Below, one piece after another: positions 9,138-16,900 of a stretch of DNA of 49,941 nt. Under the pieces are notes generated by a model that ran no database searches, was not told the DNA's origin, and saw only the letters and a program-made list of their open reading frames with translations. Source of the DNA: a bacterium. Its GTDB lineage: Bacteria; Armatimonadota; Zipacnadia; Zipacnadales; UBA11051. The stretch is taken from contig JAUVVY010000031.1 of the NCBI GenBank assembly GCA_030604405.1, positions 1 to 49,941 on the forward strand, given 5' to 3'. The translations under genes and the position numbers were made by a program. Each line of letters starts with the position of its first letter. Position 1 is the first letter of the stretch.

Positions 9138-9203
9138 CGGCCTACGAGCGCCTGGGAATACGTCCGGCGACCGCCTTCAGAGTCTGCTCTTCGCCACCGC
9201 GAT
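9138..9203. repeat. 66-bp direct repeat, resident copy at the htrA 3' end
   Basis: The partner of 7492-7557. It covers the stop codon and the last roughly 20 codons of htrA, plus 4 bp beyond. The two copies are identical over 66 bp and are separated by 1,580 bp holding the trypsin/TPR gene. Confidence 0.9.
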
Positions 9204-10272
9204 CGATGACGAGCTCCAACTCGTCGTCGATGTTACGCTTAAGGATAGCTTGCCGCAACTCTTCACCGTTACCAATCTTGTCGTCATCAATGGACAGGAT
9301 GACATCAAAGCGGCGCAATCCGGCACGATGTGCCGGCCCGCCTTCGAACACGTGCATCACTACTACGCCCGCGTCGGTGGCCAGGCCGATCCAGTGCGCA
9401 AGGCCGGAGCTATTGGGCGTAATATCGCCGATACCGAGCCACGGCCCGCCGTGGACCAGGAAATGCGCCATCATCTTCGCCTCGTTGATCGGTATGGCAA
9501 AGCTGATGCCGATAGTGGTGGCCTCGCGGTTTGGCGAGAATATGGCGTAGTTGATGCCGATGGCCTGGCCGGCGAGGTTGAGCAGTGGCCCGCCACTGTT
9601 GCCCCGGTTGATGGCAGCATCGGTCTGGATCACATTGCGCTGGCGATCGGGGCCGACGGGACGGTAGCCCTTGGCGCTGACCACACCGACGGTGACAGTG
9701 CCGGTGTAGCCGAAGGGATTGCCCATGGCGACCACCCATTCACCGACCTTCACGCCGTCGCTGTCACCCAGCTCAAGGGCGGTCAGATCATCAGGCGCGT
9801 CCACAGGCTCCACGACGGCCAGGTCGGAGGCAATTTCTGCGCCGATCAGCTTCCCCTGGAATCTGCGCCCGTCAATGAGCTCGATTGTGATCTCCTGGGC
9901 ACCGGCCACGACATGGGCGTTGGTGAGGACCAGAAAGCGGTCCTCGTACTTGAATATGAAGCCGGACCCCAGCCCCGGCTGAGGCTGGGGACCCTGCAGG
10001 TATTCCCACATATTGCGCGGCTGGCTGGTGCTGATGGTCTCGATCCTGACCACAGCGGCCTCGGCCCGCGACACTGCCTCTACGATGGCGTTCTTTTCGG
10101 TCTTGATTTCCACTGTCGGACGAAGCGGGGGATAACTCAACTCGCCATCGTCGCCGGGGGCAGGGGTGCATAGCTGGCGGTAAAACGACGCACCCAGAAA
10201 GCCGCCGGCCAAGCCGACAATCAGTGCCATAATGAGCAAGGCCACCGGGCTAATTATCCTGTTGGATTGCAT
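9142..10272 (-). CDS. htrA: HtrA/DegQ-type serine protease with one PDZ domain
   Basis: 376 residues. An N-terminal membrane anchor (about 6-30) is followed by a trypsin-like domain with the complete catalytic triad: His120 (LTNAHVV), Asp150 (SDLAVVE) and Ser226 (RGNSGGPL). GNPFGYTGTVTVGVVSA is the usual core strand. A single PDZ domain occupies about 275-365 (GVVVMHVFEGGPAHRAGLRR). It is a periplasmic or extracytoplasmic, membrane-tethered protease that degrades misfolded proteins. GGGAGG precedes the ATG. It lies downstream of ribH on the same strand. Its 3' end is the duplicated segment, so this copy may have had its end rebuilt by the event that placed the trypsin/TPR gene. Confidence 0.92.
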   Translation of the reverse strand: MQSNRIISPVALLIMALIVGLAGGFLGASFYRQLCTPAPGDDGELSYPPLRPTVEIKTEKNAIVEAVSRAEAAVVRIETISTSQPRNMWEYLQGPQPQPGLGSGFIFKYEDRFLVLTNAHVVAGAQEITIELIDGRRFQGKLIGAEIASDLAVVEPVDAPDDLTALELGDSDGVKVGEWVVAMGNPFGYTGTVTVGVVSAKGYRPVGPDRQRNVIQTDAAINRGNSGGPLLNLAGQAIGINYAIFSPNREATTIGISFAIPINEAKMMAHFLVHGGPWLGIGDITPNSSGLAHWIGLATDAGVVVMHVFEGGPAHRAGLRRFDVILSIDDDKIGNGEELRQAILKRNIDDELELVIDRGGEEQTLKAVAGRIPRRS

Positions 10273-10337
10273 ATCCGCATCCTCCCCAAATCATTGCCGC
10301 GTGGCTTGCGCCTCATGGCAGAGCTTTGCACTGCGGC

Positions 10338-10802
10338 CTAGAGCTGTTTCATCACATTGGCTATCTCGATGGCGGTCACGGCCGCCTCGAAGCCACGGTT
10401 CGGCAAGCGAATGCCTGCCCGCTCGATAGCATCCTCCAGAGTCTCTGCGGTGACGACGCCGAAGATGACCGGAACACCGGTGTCCATGCCCGCCCTCGCC
10501 AGGCCCTTGGCGGCTTCGCCTGCCACGAAGTCGAAATGGGGTGTCGAGCCCCGGATCACCGCACCGATTGCGATCACCGCATCATAGTCGCCGCTTTCGG
10601 CCATTTTCCTGGCCGCCAGGGGCAGTTCGAAGCTACCCGGCACCCAGACCATAGTGATGTCGTCTTCATCGGCTCCGTGGCGGATCAGGGCGTCGATCGC
10701 GCCGTCCTTCAGCTTGCCGGTGATGAACTCATTGAAGCGGCTCACCAGCACACCGAATTTGAGACCCTTGGCTGCAAGATCACCAGCAATTTCCTGTCCC
10801 AT
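10338..10802 (-). CDS. ribH: 6,7-dimethyl-8-ribityllumazine synthase
   Basis: 154 residues, normal length. RibH condenses 5-amino-6-ribitylaminouracil with 3,4-dihydroxy-2-butanone 4-phosphate to form the lumazine precursor of riboflavin. Family marks are [52 protein letters not shown] with its active-site His, and [26 protein letters not shown] lies upstream of the ATG. It is encoded 28 bp after ribBA on the same strand and completes the riboflavin set. Confidence 0.95.
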   Translation of the reverse strand: MGQEIAGDLAAKGLKFGVLVSRFNEFITGKLKDGAIDALIRHGADEDDITMVWVPGSFELPLAARKMAESGDYDAVIAIGAVIRGSTPHFDFVAGEAAKGLARAGMDTGVPVIFGVVTAETLEDAIERAGIRLPNRGFEAAVTAIEIANVMKQL

Positions 10803-10829
10803 GCCTCTTACCTCATTTCTGTGTTTAGT

Positions 10830-12401
10830 TCAATCAAAGAATCGTATCCTTGAGCCCTCGACCCTCTCCGCACACCCCTCAGATACCAGAATGGCTCCCA
10901 CGTACGATGCGATAGCAGCTCTGGTGACATTGTGTTGTAACCACTCGCCCACGCTGCCAGTCGGGGGCTTCTCACGCGAAGTCCCAATGCTGACGGTACG
11001 CCCTGCGAACAGCCCGAGTAGCGCGGCGTACTGCTCGGCAGACACCTTAGCCGTGAAGCAGTAATCATGCCCGTAGTGAATTATCGTCCCCTCTGCGACG
11101 GAGCCGCTGTACTGGAAAGCGCTTCGCTTGGCCCAGGTTTCCAGGGTTGTCCTATCGTCGCCTGAGCAGGGCTGTCGCTCGCCCAGCAGGTGCCCCATTT
11201 TTTCTCTCTTGGTACGCAGATACTCGGCGTTATAGGGCGTCGGCGGGGCCTCGAGCGGAATCCGCTCCACAACCTCCAACCCGTAGCCGTCCATCGCCGT
11301 GTACTTGGCCGGGTTATTGGTCATCAGCCGCATCTTGGTAATGCCCAAATCCGCCAACACCTGCGCCCCGAGGCCGTAGTCGCGCATATCGGCCGGGAAG
11401 CCCAGCGCCTCGTTGGCCTCCACGGTATCGTAGCCGTTCTCCTGCAGGTGGTAGGCCTTGATCTTGTTAGCCAGGCCGATGCCGCGGCCCTCGTGGCTCG
11501 GGATATATATGACCACCCCGCAGCCGGCCTCTTCAATCGCCTTCAGGGCCGCATGTAGTTGCCAGCCGCAATCGCACTTCAGCGATCCCAGCACATCGCC
11601 GGTGACGCAGCCGGAATGAACCCGCACCAGCGGCGCCTCGCAGCTTCTCAGGTCGCCCTTGGTGATTGCTATATAGACGCCTTCGCCGAGTTTTGAAGTG
11701 TAGATTATGGCCTCGAAATCGCCGTGGATCGTGGGTAGATGAGCCGCGGCCTCGCGCGCCACCAACCGCTCGGTACGGCGTCGCAGTCTGATAATGTCGG
11801 CGATGGTGACGATCTGCAGGCCATCCGCTTCGGCGAATTCCTGCAGCGCCTCCATATCGGCCACGGTACCATCCGGGCTGAGAATCTGGCACAGGACACC
11901 GGCGGGATAAAGCCCGGCCAGTCGCGCCAGATCAACGGCGGCTTCGGTGTGCCTGACGCGGGCCAGCGTGCCGCCTTCGGCCGCGCGGATGGGGAAGACG
12001 TGCCCGGGACGGACCACGTCAGCGGGCCGAGTATCCTCACAGATAAGCAACTGGATGGTCCTTGCCCGGTCGCCGGCCGTGTCCCCGGACACGATGCCCT
12101 CGGCGGCGTCAACAGATACGGTGAAGGCGGGGCCGGAGCGGCCCTGCTCCGTGATGCGTCCGCGCGGATCGCCGCCGGCCATTGGCGGAATATCCAGCTC
12201 ATCGAGGCGCTGGCCGGTCAGAGCCACGCACAGCATCCCGCGGCCCTTAGTCATCATGTAGTTGATGGCCGCCGCGTAGGCGAATTCCGCCCCGATGATC
12301 AGGTCGCCGGTGTTGTAGTCATCGGCCTCGTCAACAACGATGACGAATTTGCCCTGTTCGATGTCCTGTAATGCTTCCTGTATGTTTCCAGGCATATACA
12401 T
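10830..12401 (-). CDS. ribBA: RibBA-type protein: degenerate DHBP synthase half, intact GTP cyclohydrolase II, extra C-terminal domain
   Basis: 523 residues, whereas RibBA is usually about 400. The N-terminal half (1-205) has the RibB fold, but the canonical RENEGD acid cluster reads DYNTGD (residues 28-33). The GGHTEA motif reads VRHTEA, the CEL glutamate is Gln in CQIL, and the MAR segment is VAD. The Cys (MLCVAL) and the GHVFP histidine remain. The RibA half (about 210-405) looks intact, with the zinc cysteines in SGCVTGDVLGSLKCDCG, then EGRGIGLANKIKAYHLQ and RLMTNNPAKY. Residues about 407-523 form an added tail (HYGHDYCFTAKVSAEQY, GSVGEWLQHNVTRAAIASYV) of a type I do not recognise. GTP cyclohydrolase II activity is likely; DHBP synthase activity is doubtful. 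Confidence 0.88.
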   Translation of the reverse strand: MYMPGNIQEALQDIEQGKFVIVVDEADDYNTGDLIIGAEFAYAAAINYMMTKGRGMLCVALTGQRLDELDIPPMAGGDPRGRITEQGRSGPAFTVSVDAAEGIVSGDTAGDRARTIQLLICEDTRPADVVRPGHVFPIRAAEGGTLARVRHTEAAVDLARLAGLYPAGVLCQILSPDGTVADMEALQEFAEADGLQIVTIADIIRLRRRTERLVAREAAAHLPTIHGDFEAIIYTSKLGEGVYIAITKGDLRSCEAPLVRVHSGCVTGDVLGSLKCDCGWQLHAALKAIEEAGCGVVIYIPSHEGRGIGLANKIKAYHLQENGYDTVEANEALGFPADMRDYGLGAQVLADLGITKMRLMTNNPAKYTAMDGYGLEVVERIPLEAPPTPYNAEYLRTKREKMGHLLGERQPCSGDDRTTLETWAKRSAFQYSGSVAEGTIIHYGHDYCFTAKVSAEQYAALLGLFAGRTVSIGTSREKPPTGSVGEWLQHNVTRAAIASYVGAILVSEGCAERVEGSRIRFFD

Positions 12402-12434
12402 TCACTCAAACTAAGAATCCGTCCACACCAGGAA

Positions 12435-12600
12435 CCCGTAGGTCGGGCTTGCTCATTACTATCCCGTAGGTCGGGCATCGCCATTAGTATTCCGTAGGTC
12501 GGGCATCGCTATTAGTATTCCGTAGGTCGGGCTTTCCAGCCCGACACCCGTTGCTTCCAGGAGTGCTGGATGCCGGACGGGCTAGAAAGCCCGTCCTACG
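12435..12600. repeat. Cluster of GTAGG-hairpin repeats: tandem 28-29-bp units then an inverted pair
   Basis: Three tandem units start at 12435, 12463 and 12492. Each has (C)CCGTAGGTCGGGC followed by a divergent tail; the second and third tails are nearly identical (ATCGC[CT]ATTAGTATT). A full hairpin copy follows (12522-12545, arms TCGGGCT/AGCCCGA). An inverted copy at 12576-12599 reads, on the minus strand, GTAGG then ACGGGCT/AGCCCGT. The forward-plus-inverted pairing resembles the BIME arrangement of REP sequences. It fills most of the 257-bp gap between ribE and ribBA. Confidence 0.8.
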
Positions 12601-12658
12601 CGGCAGTTCGGTATCTTTTCGATCTCAAGAGATGCTAGTGGCTGCCAGCCCGACATCG

Positions 12659-13318
12659 TCAACTGATAAATCCATTCTCCCGCAGGAACTGCTCGGTAAT
12701 GCCACCACCGGGCTGGGCCGTTGCAGCATCGGCGCTGGCCAGGCTTCTGCGGACGTACTTGGCCAGGATGTCGAGCTCGACATTGACCTCATCGCCGGCC
12801 TTGATCCGGGGCAAAGTCGTTTTGGCCATGGTGTGCGGGATAATGGCTACGGAAAAGCCGCTATCTGTTGCTGCCGTGACGGTCAGGCTGATGCCGTCAA
12901 CAGCGATGCTGCCCTTTTCCACCACGTAGATCATCTGCTCGGCCCGGATGTCAAAGCTGTAATGGACAGTCTCGCCCTCGGGACGGCGGCTGGTGCAGAT
13001 ACCGACGCAGTCAACGTGGCCTTGAACGAAGTGCCCGCCCAGCCGGTCAGATGGCCTCAGCGCCGTCTCCAGGTTGATGAGTTGTCCGCTCCGCCAACTC
13101 TGCAGCGTGGTGTGGCGCATTGTTTCGGCTCCGGCATGGGTCTCAAAGCTGTCGCTGGTGAGCCGCTCGATGGTCAGACACACTCCGTTGCAGGCGATGC
13201 TGTCGCCGACATCTGAATCAGCGACGATCCCCGGAGCGTGGATGCGCAACTGCACTCCGGACGAGCGAGCGCTTGCCTGCAGCAGTTTGCCGGTCTCCTG
13301 GATCAGTCCTGTGAACAT
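12659..13318 (-). CDS. ribE: Riboflavin synthase, alpha chain
   Basis: 219 residues made of two lumazine-binding barrels. The N-terminus MFTGLIQETGKLL is diagnostic, and SIACNGVCLTIERL and DGISLTVT are the conserved barrel motifs of the two halves. The enzyme dismutates two 6,7-dimethyl-8-ribityllumazine molecules into riboflavin and 5-amino-6-ribitylaminouracil. Its ATG lies 16 nt inside the 3' end of ribD, so translation is probably coupled. The gene name follows the common usage ribE for riboflavin synthase (ribC in E. coli). Confidence 0.95.
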   Translation of the reverse strand: MFTGLIQETGKLLQASARSSGVQLRIHAPGIVADSDVGDSIACNGVCLTIERLTSDSFETHAGAETMRHTTLQSWRSGQLINLETALRPSDRLGGHFVQGHVDCVGICTSRRPEGETVHYSFDIRAEQMIYVVEKGSIAVDGISLTVTAATDSGFSVAIIPHTMAKTTLPRIKAGDEVNVELDILAKYVRRSLASADAATAQPGGGITEQFLRENGFIS

Positions 13319-14433
13319 ATCCGGCCTCTAATCATCAAGTCAGGTCCCACCCGGCGCGTCTCGACGATCTCCAGCCTGGCGGCGTCGGCAAGCTCGCCTA
13401 TTTCCAGGTCGGCTACCGGTCCCGGTCCCTGGCCAAGCAGCTTGGGCGCTACGAAAAATACCACCTCATCCGCCAGCGCCTCTCTTATCAAAGCTGCGGC
13501 CAGCGTCGGCCCGCCCTCGCACAGAATGCTGATGACATCGCTGGCGCCCAGTTGTCTCATCAAAGCGCCGAGGTCCACCCGGCCATCTTTTTCAGGCACA
13601 GTCAGGACCTTGGCTCCTGCTTGCCGCAGGGCCTCGATTCTGCCAGCGTCGGCCCCTTCGCAGCAGGCCACCAGACATTCCGTTCCATCCGCCCGCTGCC
13701 CCTCCGCGTGGCTCGGGCTTCCAGCCCGAGTCCTTGACAGAGCCTTGGCCGTTGGCGGCGTACGGGCACTGCTGTCAACTATCAGCGCGCCAGAGCAATG
13801 ACACCCCTCGCCGAGTCGCGTGGTGAGGCTGGGGTCATCGGCCAGCACGGTCCCTACGCCGACCATGACAAGTTGCACTTGGCTGCGCATTTCGTGAACG
13901 GCCCTGCGCGCCTCCGGCCCGGTAATCCACTGCGAGCTGCCGTCGGCCATGGCGACTCTGCCGTCCAGCGTCATAGCCATCTTGAGTGTTACGTATGGCA
14001 GGCCGGTGGCCTTGTGTTTGAAATAGGCCCGGTTCAGTTGCTTAGCGCTATTGCCCAGCGGGCCCTGGAAGACCTCGCAGCCCGCGGCGACCAGTGCACT
14101 GTGCCCGCCGCCTGCGACCTGGGGATTAGGGTCCTCGCACGCGTAAAAGACTCTCCTTATCCCTGCTGCAACGACCGCCTCTGTGCAGGGAGGTGTGCGC
14201 CCGTGGTGACAGCACGGTTCGAGTGTCACGTAGATGTCTGCGCCGCGGGCCGCATCCCCGGCCTCCTGCAGCGCCAGCACCTCGGCATGCGGCTGACCGG
14301 CGGCTGAGTGGTAGCCCTCGCCGATGATTTTCGTGTCTTTGACGACAACCGCACCGACGGCGGGATTAGGCGCAGTTCTGCCCAGGCCCATGGCCGCCAG
14401 CGTCAAAGCCCTGCGCATATAAGAGCGGTGCAT
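13303..14433 (-). CDS. ribD: Bifunctional deaminase/reductase of riboflavin synthesis
   Basis: About 376 residues from the ATG at 14433 (MHRSYMRRALTLA); an upstream frame start at 14487 would add 18 atypical residues. The N-terminal deaminase holds the zinc site HAEV and PCCHHGRTPPC. The C-terminal reductase begins at YVTLKMAMTLDGRVA and includes SILCEGGPTLAAALI. RibD deaminates the pyrimidine product of GTP cyclohydrolase II and reduces its ribosyl side chain. Between ALSR and TECLVAC the reductase carries an extra stretch of about 15 residues (TRAGSPSHAEGQRADG). This stretch contains a GTGG-type hairpin repeat at DNA level (13708-13730). The gene overlaps ribE by 16 nt. Confidence 0.93.
   Translation of the reverse strand: MHRSYMRRALTLAAMGLGRTAPNPAVGAVVVKDTKIIGEGYHSAAGQPHAEVLALQEAGDAARGADIYVTLEPCCHHGRTPPCTEAVVAAGIRRVFYACEDPNPQVAGGGHSALVAAGCEVFQGPLGNSAKQLNRAYFKHKATGLPYVTLKMAMTLDGRVAMADGSSQWITGPEARRAVHEMRSQVQLVMVGVGTVLADDPSLTTRLGEGCHCSGALIVDSSARTPPTAKALSRTRAGSPSHAEGQRADGTECLVACCEGADAGRIEALRQAGAKVLTVPEKDGRVDLGALMRQLGASDVISILCEGGPTLAAALIREALADEVVFFVAPKLLGQGPGPVADLEIGELADAARLEIVETRRVGPDLMIRGRICSQD
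13708..13730. repeat. Hairpin repeat inside the ribD coding sequence
   Basis: GTGG is followed by CTCGGGCT, a 3-nt loop and AGCCCGAG. The arms match the interspersed GTAGG-hairpin family in sequence and design. It is translated in frame as part of TRAGSPSH and falls in a loop between reductase core strands, which a short insertion is likely to tolerate. Confidence 0.65.
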
Positions 14434-14437
14434 CTGC

Positions 14438-14824
14438 CTAATTATCCTCTTCCGGCTGCTCCTGGTCCTTGCGGACCTCCTGTTCATCCCGAAGAACGCC
14501 GGTGTAGAGCCTGGCTTGTCTCAGCTCGCCGATCACCTGGGTCTCTTTGAGGTCAATGTAGGCCACAACGATGACCATCAGCGGCAGCAGAGTCAATACG
14601 GCCCAGAAGATGAGCTCGTGCAGCGGGTCGCTCCACTCGTGCGCCAGGCCGTAGTAGATCATCCCGACGATAATCAAGAGTAGCGCGCCGCAGACGATGC
14701 GCAGTCCCAACTGCCGAGGGCTGATGATGCTACGCCCGCGTGTGAAGGCATTGATCTGCAGGGCCATGGCGATGCCGATGACCACGGCCATCACAAGCAG
14801 GATTACGCCGACCGCATACGTCAT
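14438..14824 (-). CDS. Small multi-pass membrane protein of unknown function
   Basis: 128 residues with three predicted membrane segments: about 3-25 (YAVGVILLVMAVVIGIAMAL), about 42-62 (IVCGALLLIIVGMIYYGL) and about 72-95 (ELIFWAVLTLLPLMVIVVAYI). A charged cytosolic tail is rich in Glu, Asp and Gln (VLRDEQEVRKDQEQPEEDN). I do not recognise a family. GGAGG lies 7 nt before the ATG at 14824, which rules out longer frames. It sits between mutL and ribD on the same strand; its stop is 4 bp from the ribD start, so it is probably co-transcribed with ribD. Confidence 0.7.
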   Translation of the reverse strand: MTYAVGVILLVMAVVIGIAMALQINAFTRGRSIISPRQLGLRIVCGALLLIIVGMIYYGLAHEWSDPLHELIFWAVLTLLPLMVIVVAYIDLKETQVIGELRQARLYTGVLRDEQEVRKDQEQPEEDN

Positions 14825-14903
14825 CACAAGCCTCCGATATCGGGGAAATGATAGCACGAAACACGGTGGAGAGCAAACTCTGCAGGACCCGAAGCGGCGA
14901 GGT

Positions 14904-16715
14904 TCAACTGCGCTTGAACTTGCTGTCAAGCTGGCTGGCGGTGATCGCGATTATGATGGGGTCGCCGTGCGGGCAGACGGCCGGAGCATCGGTCGCCGCC
15001 AGGTCTTCAACGAGCCGCTGCATCTCCGCGTGTGTAAGCTGTGTGCCGGCCTTGATCGCGCCGTGGCAGGCGACGAGTGCGGCCAGCTCGTCCCGCGCGC
15101 GCTCCAGAGATGACGGGGCCTGCCACTGCGCCAGATCGCGGATAAGGTCGCCGACCGCCGTTTCATAGTCCCGACCCACCAGCGCCGCCGGGATCGAGCG
15201 CAACAGATACGCGCTGGGGCCGAATTCCTCGAACTCGAAGCCAAGTTCCAGTAGGCTTTCCGCATTGTCCTCGACCGCGGCGGCCTCGGAGGGCGTCAGC
15301 TCCAGATTGAGCGGCACGGCGAGCAGTTGGCGTGCAACCGGCGTGGTCTTATCCCCCATCTGGTGCAGCAGCACGCGCTCGGCGGCACGGTGCTGGTCAA
15401 TCAGCAGCAGGTCAGTCCCGGCCTGGGCGATAATATACCGCCCGCTGAGCTGTCCGAGCACCTGCGGAGCCTGCGCGGCTTCGGCCTGCAGCGCGGATTG
15501 GTCGGCCTCCTGCTGATCGGCGGCATCGGGCGGAGCATCCGCGAAGACCTCCAGGCCGTCGTCGCGAGCGTCTATCGAATCGACGAACGGGTTGACACGC
15601 AGGCGGACGGCGCGGCGTGACATGTCGGGCAGTGGCCCGTCCCAGCGGCCGGCGGCAGGTTGTGGCGGCGCGCCTGTGGCATCGGTCCGGCTCAGTCCCG
15701 GGCGGCTGGTGCTCAGCGAGCGCAGCCCGGCCTCGGCCAAACCGGCCTCGACAGCCTGCTGGCACAGGCCATGGATACGCCCCTGATTGCCGAAGCGCAC
15801 CTCGATCTTGGTCGGGTGGACATTGGGGTCCACTGCATTGGGCCCGATGGTGATATGGATTACGCAAAGCGGCTGGCGTCCACTCGGCAGTAGCATCCCA
15901 TAGGCCGCGGTCACGGCGTGGCTCAGGGAGCTGCTGCGCACGAAGCGGTTGTTGACGAAAAAAAGTTGAGCCCGGCGATTGGCGCGGGTCAGGCGCGGCG
16001 AGCTGATAAAGCCGCTGATGGTAATGTCCTCGGTCTCCAGGCGCATGGGCAAAAAGAGACGGGCGTCATTGCTCCCATGGATGGCGGCGATGACTGCCTG
16101 CAGGCCGCCTTGGCCCGCCGTGGTCAATACCGTCTGGTTATCGTGGAGTACCTTGAAAGCGATGTCGGGCCTGCCAAGCGCCAGCCGCTGACACCATTCG
16201 ATGCAGTGGCCGCGCTCGGTGGCGGTAGTGGCGAGGAATTTCTCGCGGGCCGGCGTATTGTAGAACAGGTGTGTCACCTCGACATCGGTGCCGACAGGGG
16301 CGGCGACGGTCTCCTCTCCGGCAACTTCGCCGCCGCGCACGGTAATCCGGTGCGCCTCCGCAGAATCCTGCTGTCGGGTGCTAATCTGTAGCTGTGCCAC
16401 CGCCCCGATACTGGGCAGCGCCTCACCACGAAAGCCCATCGTCACGATGCTGTCGAGGTCCTCGGCTGCGCTGATCTTGCTGGTGGCGAACCGCTGCACG
16501 GCCAGCCGCAGGTCCTCGGCGCTCATACCGGAGCCGTCGTCAATGACACGGATTAGTTCCTTGCCGCCGGCGGCGAGTTGAATCTCGATGCGCGAGGCGC
16601 CGGCGTCAATGGCGTTCTCAATAAGCTCTTTGACCACGCTGGCCGGCCGCTCTACGACCTCGCCGGCGGCGATACGGTTGGCCACACTTTCGGGAAGCAC
16701 CTGGATATTGCTCAT
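14904..16715 (-). CDS. mutL: DNA mismatch repair protein MutL
   Basis: 603 residues. The GHKL ATPase N-terminus shows NRIAAGEVVERPASVVKELI, ENAIDAGAS, DDGSGM and GFRGEALPSI, which are diagnostic for MutL. A linker of about 330-420 precedes a C-terminal dimerisation domain. That domain carries a motif like the endonuclease site of non-E. coli MutL (DQHRAAER, ACHGAIKAG, CPHGDP, KFKR). Two usual residues differ: the last Glu of DQHA-x2-E-x4-E is His, and the Arg of CPHGRP is Asp. Nicking activity is therefore uncertain. No mutS lies in the window. AGGTG precedes the ATG. Confidence 0.95.
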   Translation of the reverse strand: MSNIQVLPESVANRIAAGEVVERPASVVKELIENAIDAGASRIEIQLAAGGKELIRVIDDGSGMSAEDLRLAVQRFATSKISAAEDLDSIVTMGFRGEALPSIGAVAQLQISTRQQDSAEAHRITVRGGEVAGEETVAAPVGTDVEVTHLFYNTPAREKFLATTATERGHCIEWCQRLALGRPDIAFKVLHDNQTVLTTAGQGGLQAVIAAIHGSNDARLFLPMRLETEDITISGFISSPRLTRANRRAQLFFVNNRFVRSSSLSHAVTAAYGMLLPSGRQPLCVIHITIGPNAVDPNVHPTKIEVRFGNQGRIHGLCQQAVEAGLAEAGLRSLSTSRPGLSRTDATGAPPQPAAGRWDGPLPDMSRRAVRLRVNPFVDSIDARDDGLEVFADAPPDAADQQEADQSALQAEAAQAPQVLGQLSGRYIIAQAGTDLLLIDQHRAAERVLLHQMGDKTTPVARQLLAVPLNLELTPSEAAAVEDNAESLLELGFEFEEFGPSAYLLRSIPAALVGRDYETAVGDLIRDLAQWQAPSSLERARDELAALVACHGAIKAGTQLTHAEMQRLVEDLAATDAPAVCPHGDPIIIAITASQLDSKFKRS

Positions 16716-16821
16716 ATCTGCACCTCAGCGTATGCCCGACACAATCACAATTCGCCCCCCAGGCCCGGAGTCCTTGCTCTGCAGATTAATCGTCGGGCCA
16801 AAGTTACGCGCGCATGAAGGT

Positions 16822-16850
16822 TTGCAGCCGCGTAGCAATGAATCTATATT
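16822..16850 (+). promoter_or_regulatory. Predicted sigma70-type promoter for the aldolase operon
   Basis: TTGCAG and TATATT are separated by 17 bp and lie 51 bp upstream of the start at 16901. The region is the divergent gap between mutL and the aldolase gene. Confidence 0.55.
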
Positions 16851-16900
16851 GAGGTGAGGTTAGCCAGTTGCGGCTGGATTTCATTTGAAAGGCGAAAAGA

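Noticed and set aside
12435-12545. Possible small CRISPR array (repeated GTAGGTCGGGC)
   Set aside because: The constant part is only about 14 bp, the units are contiguous with near-identical tails rather than unique spacers, and no cas gene is present. It fits tandem hairpin-repeat amplification.
14434-14903. FMN riboswitch expected before ribD
   Set aside because: The upstream DNA codes for the small membrane protein and shows no conserved FMN-element segments; riboflavin control is not visible here.
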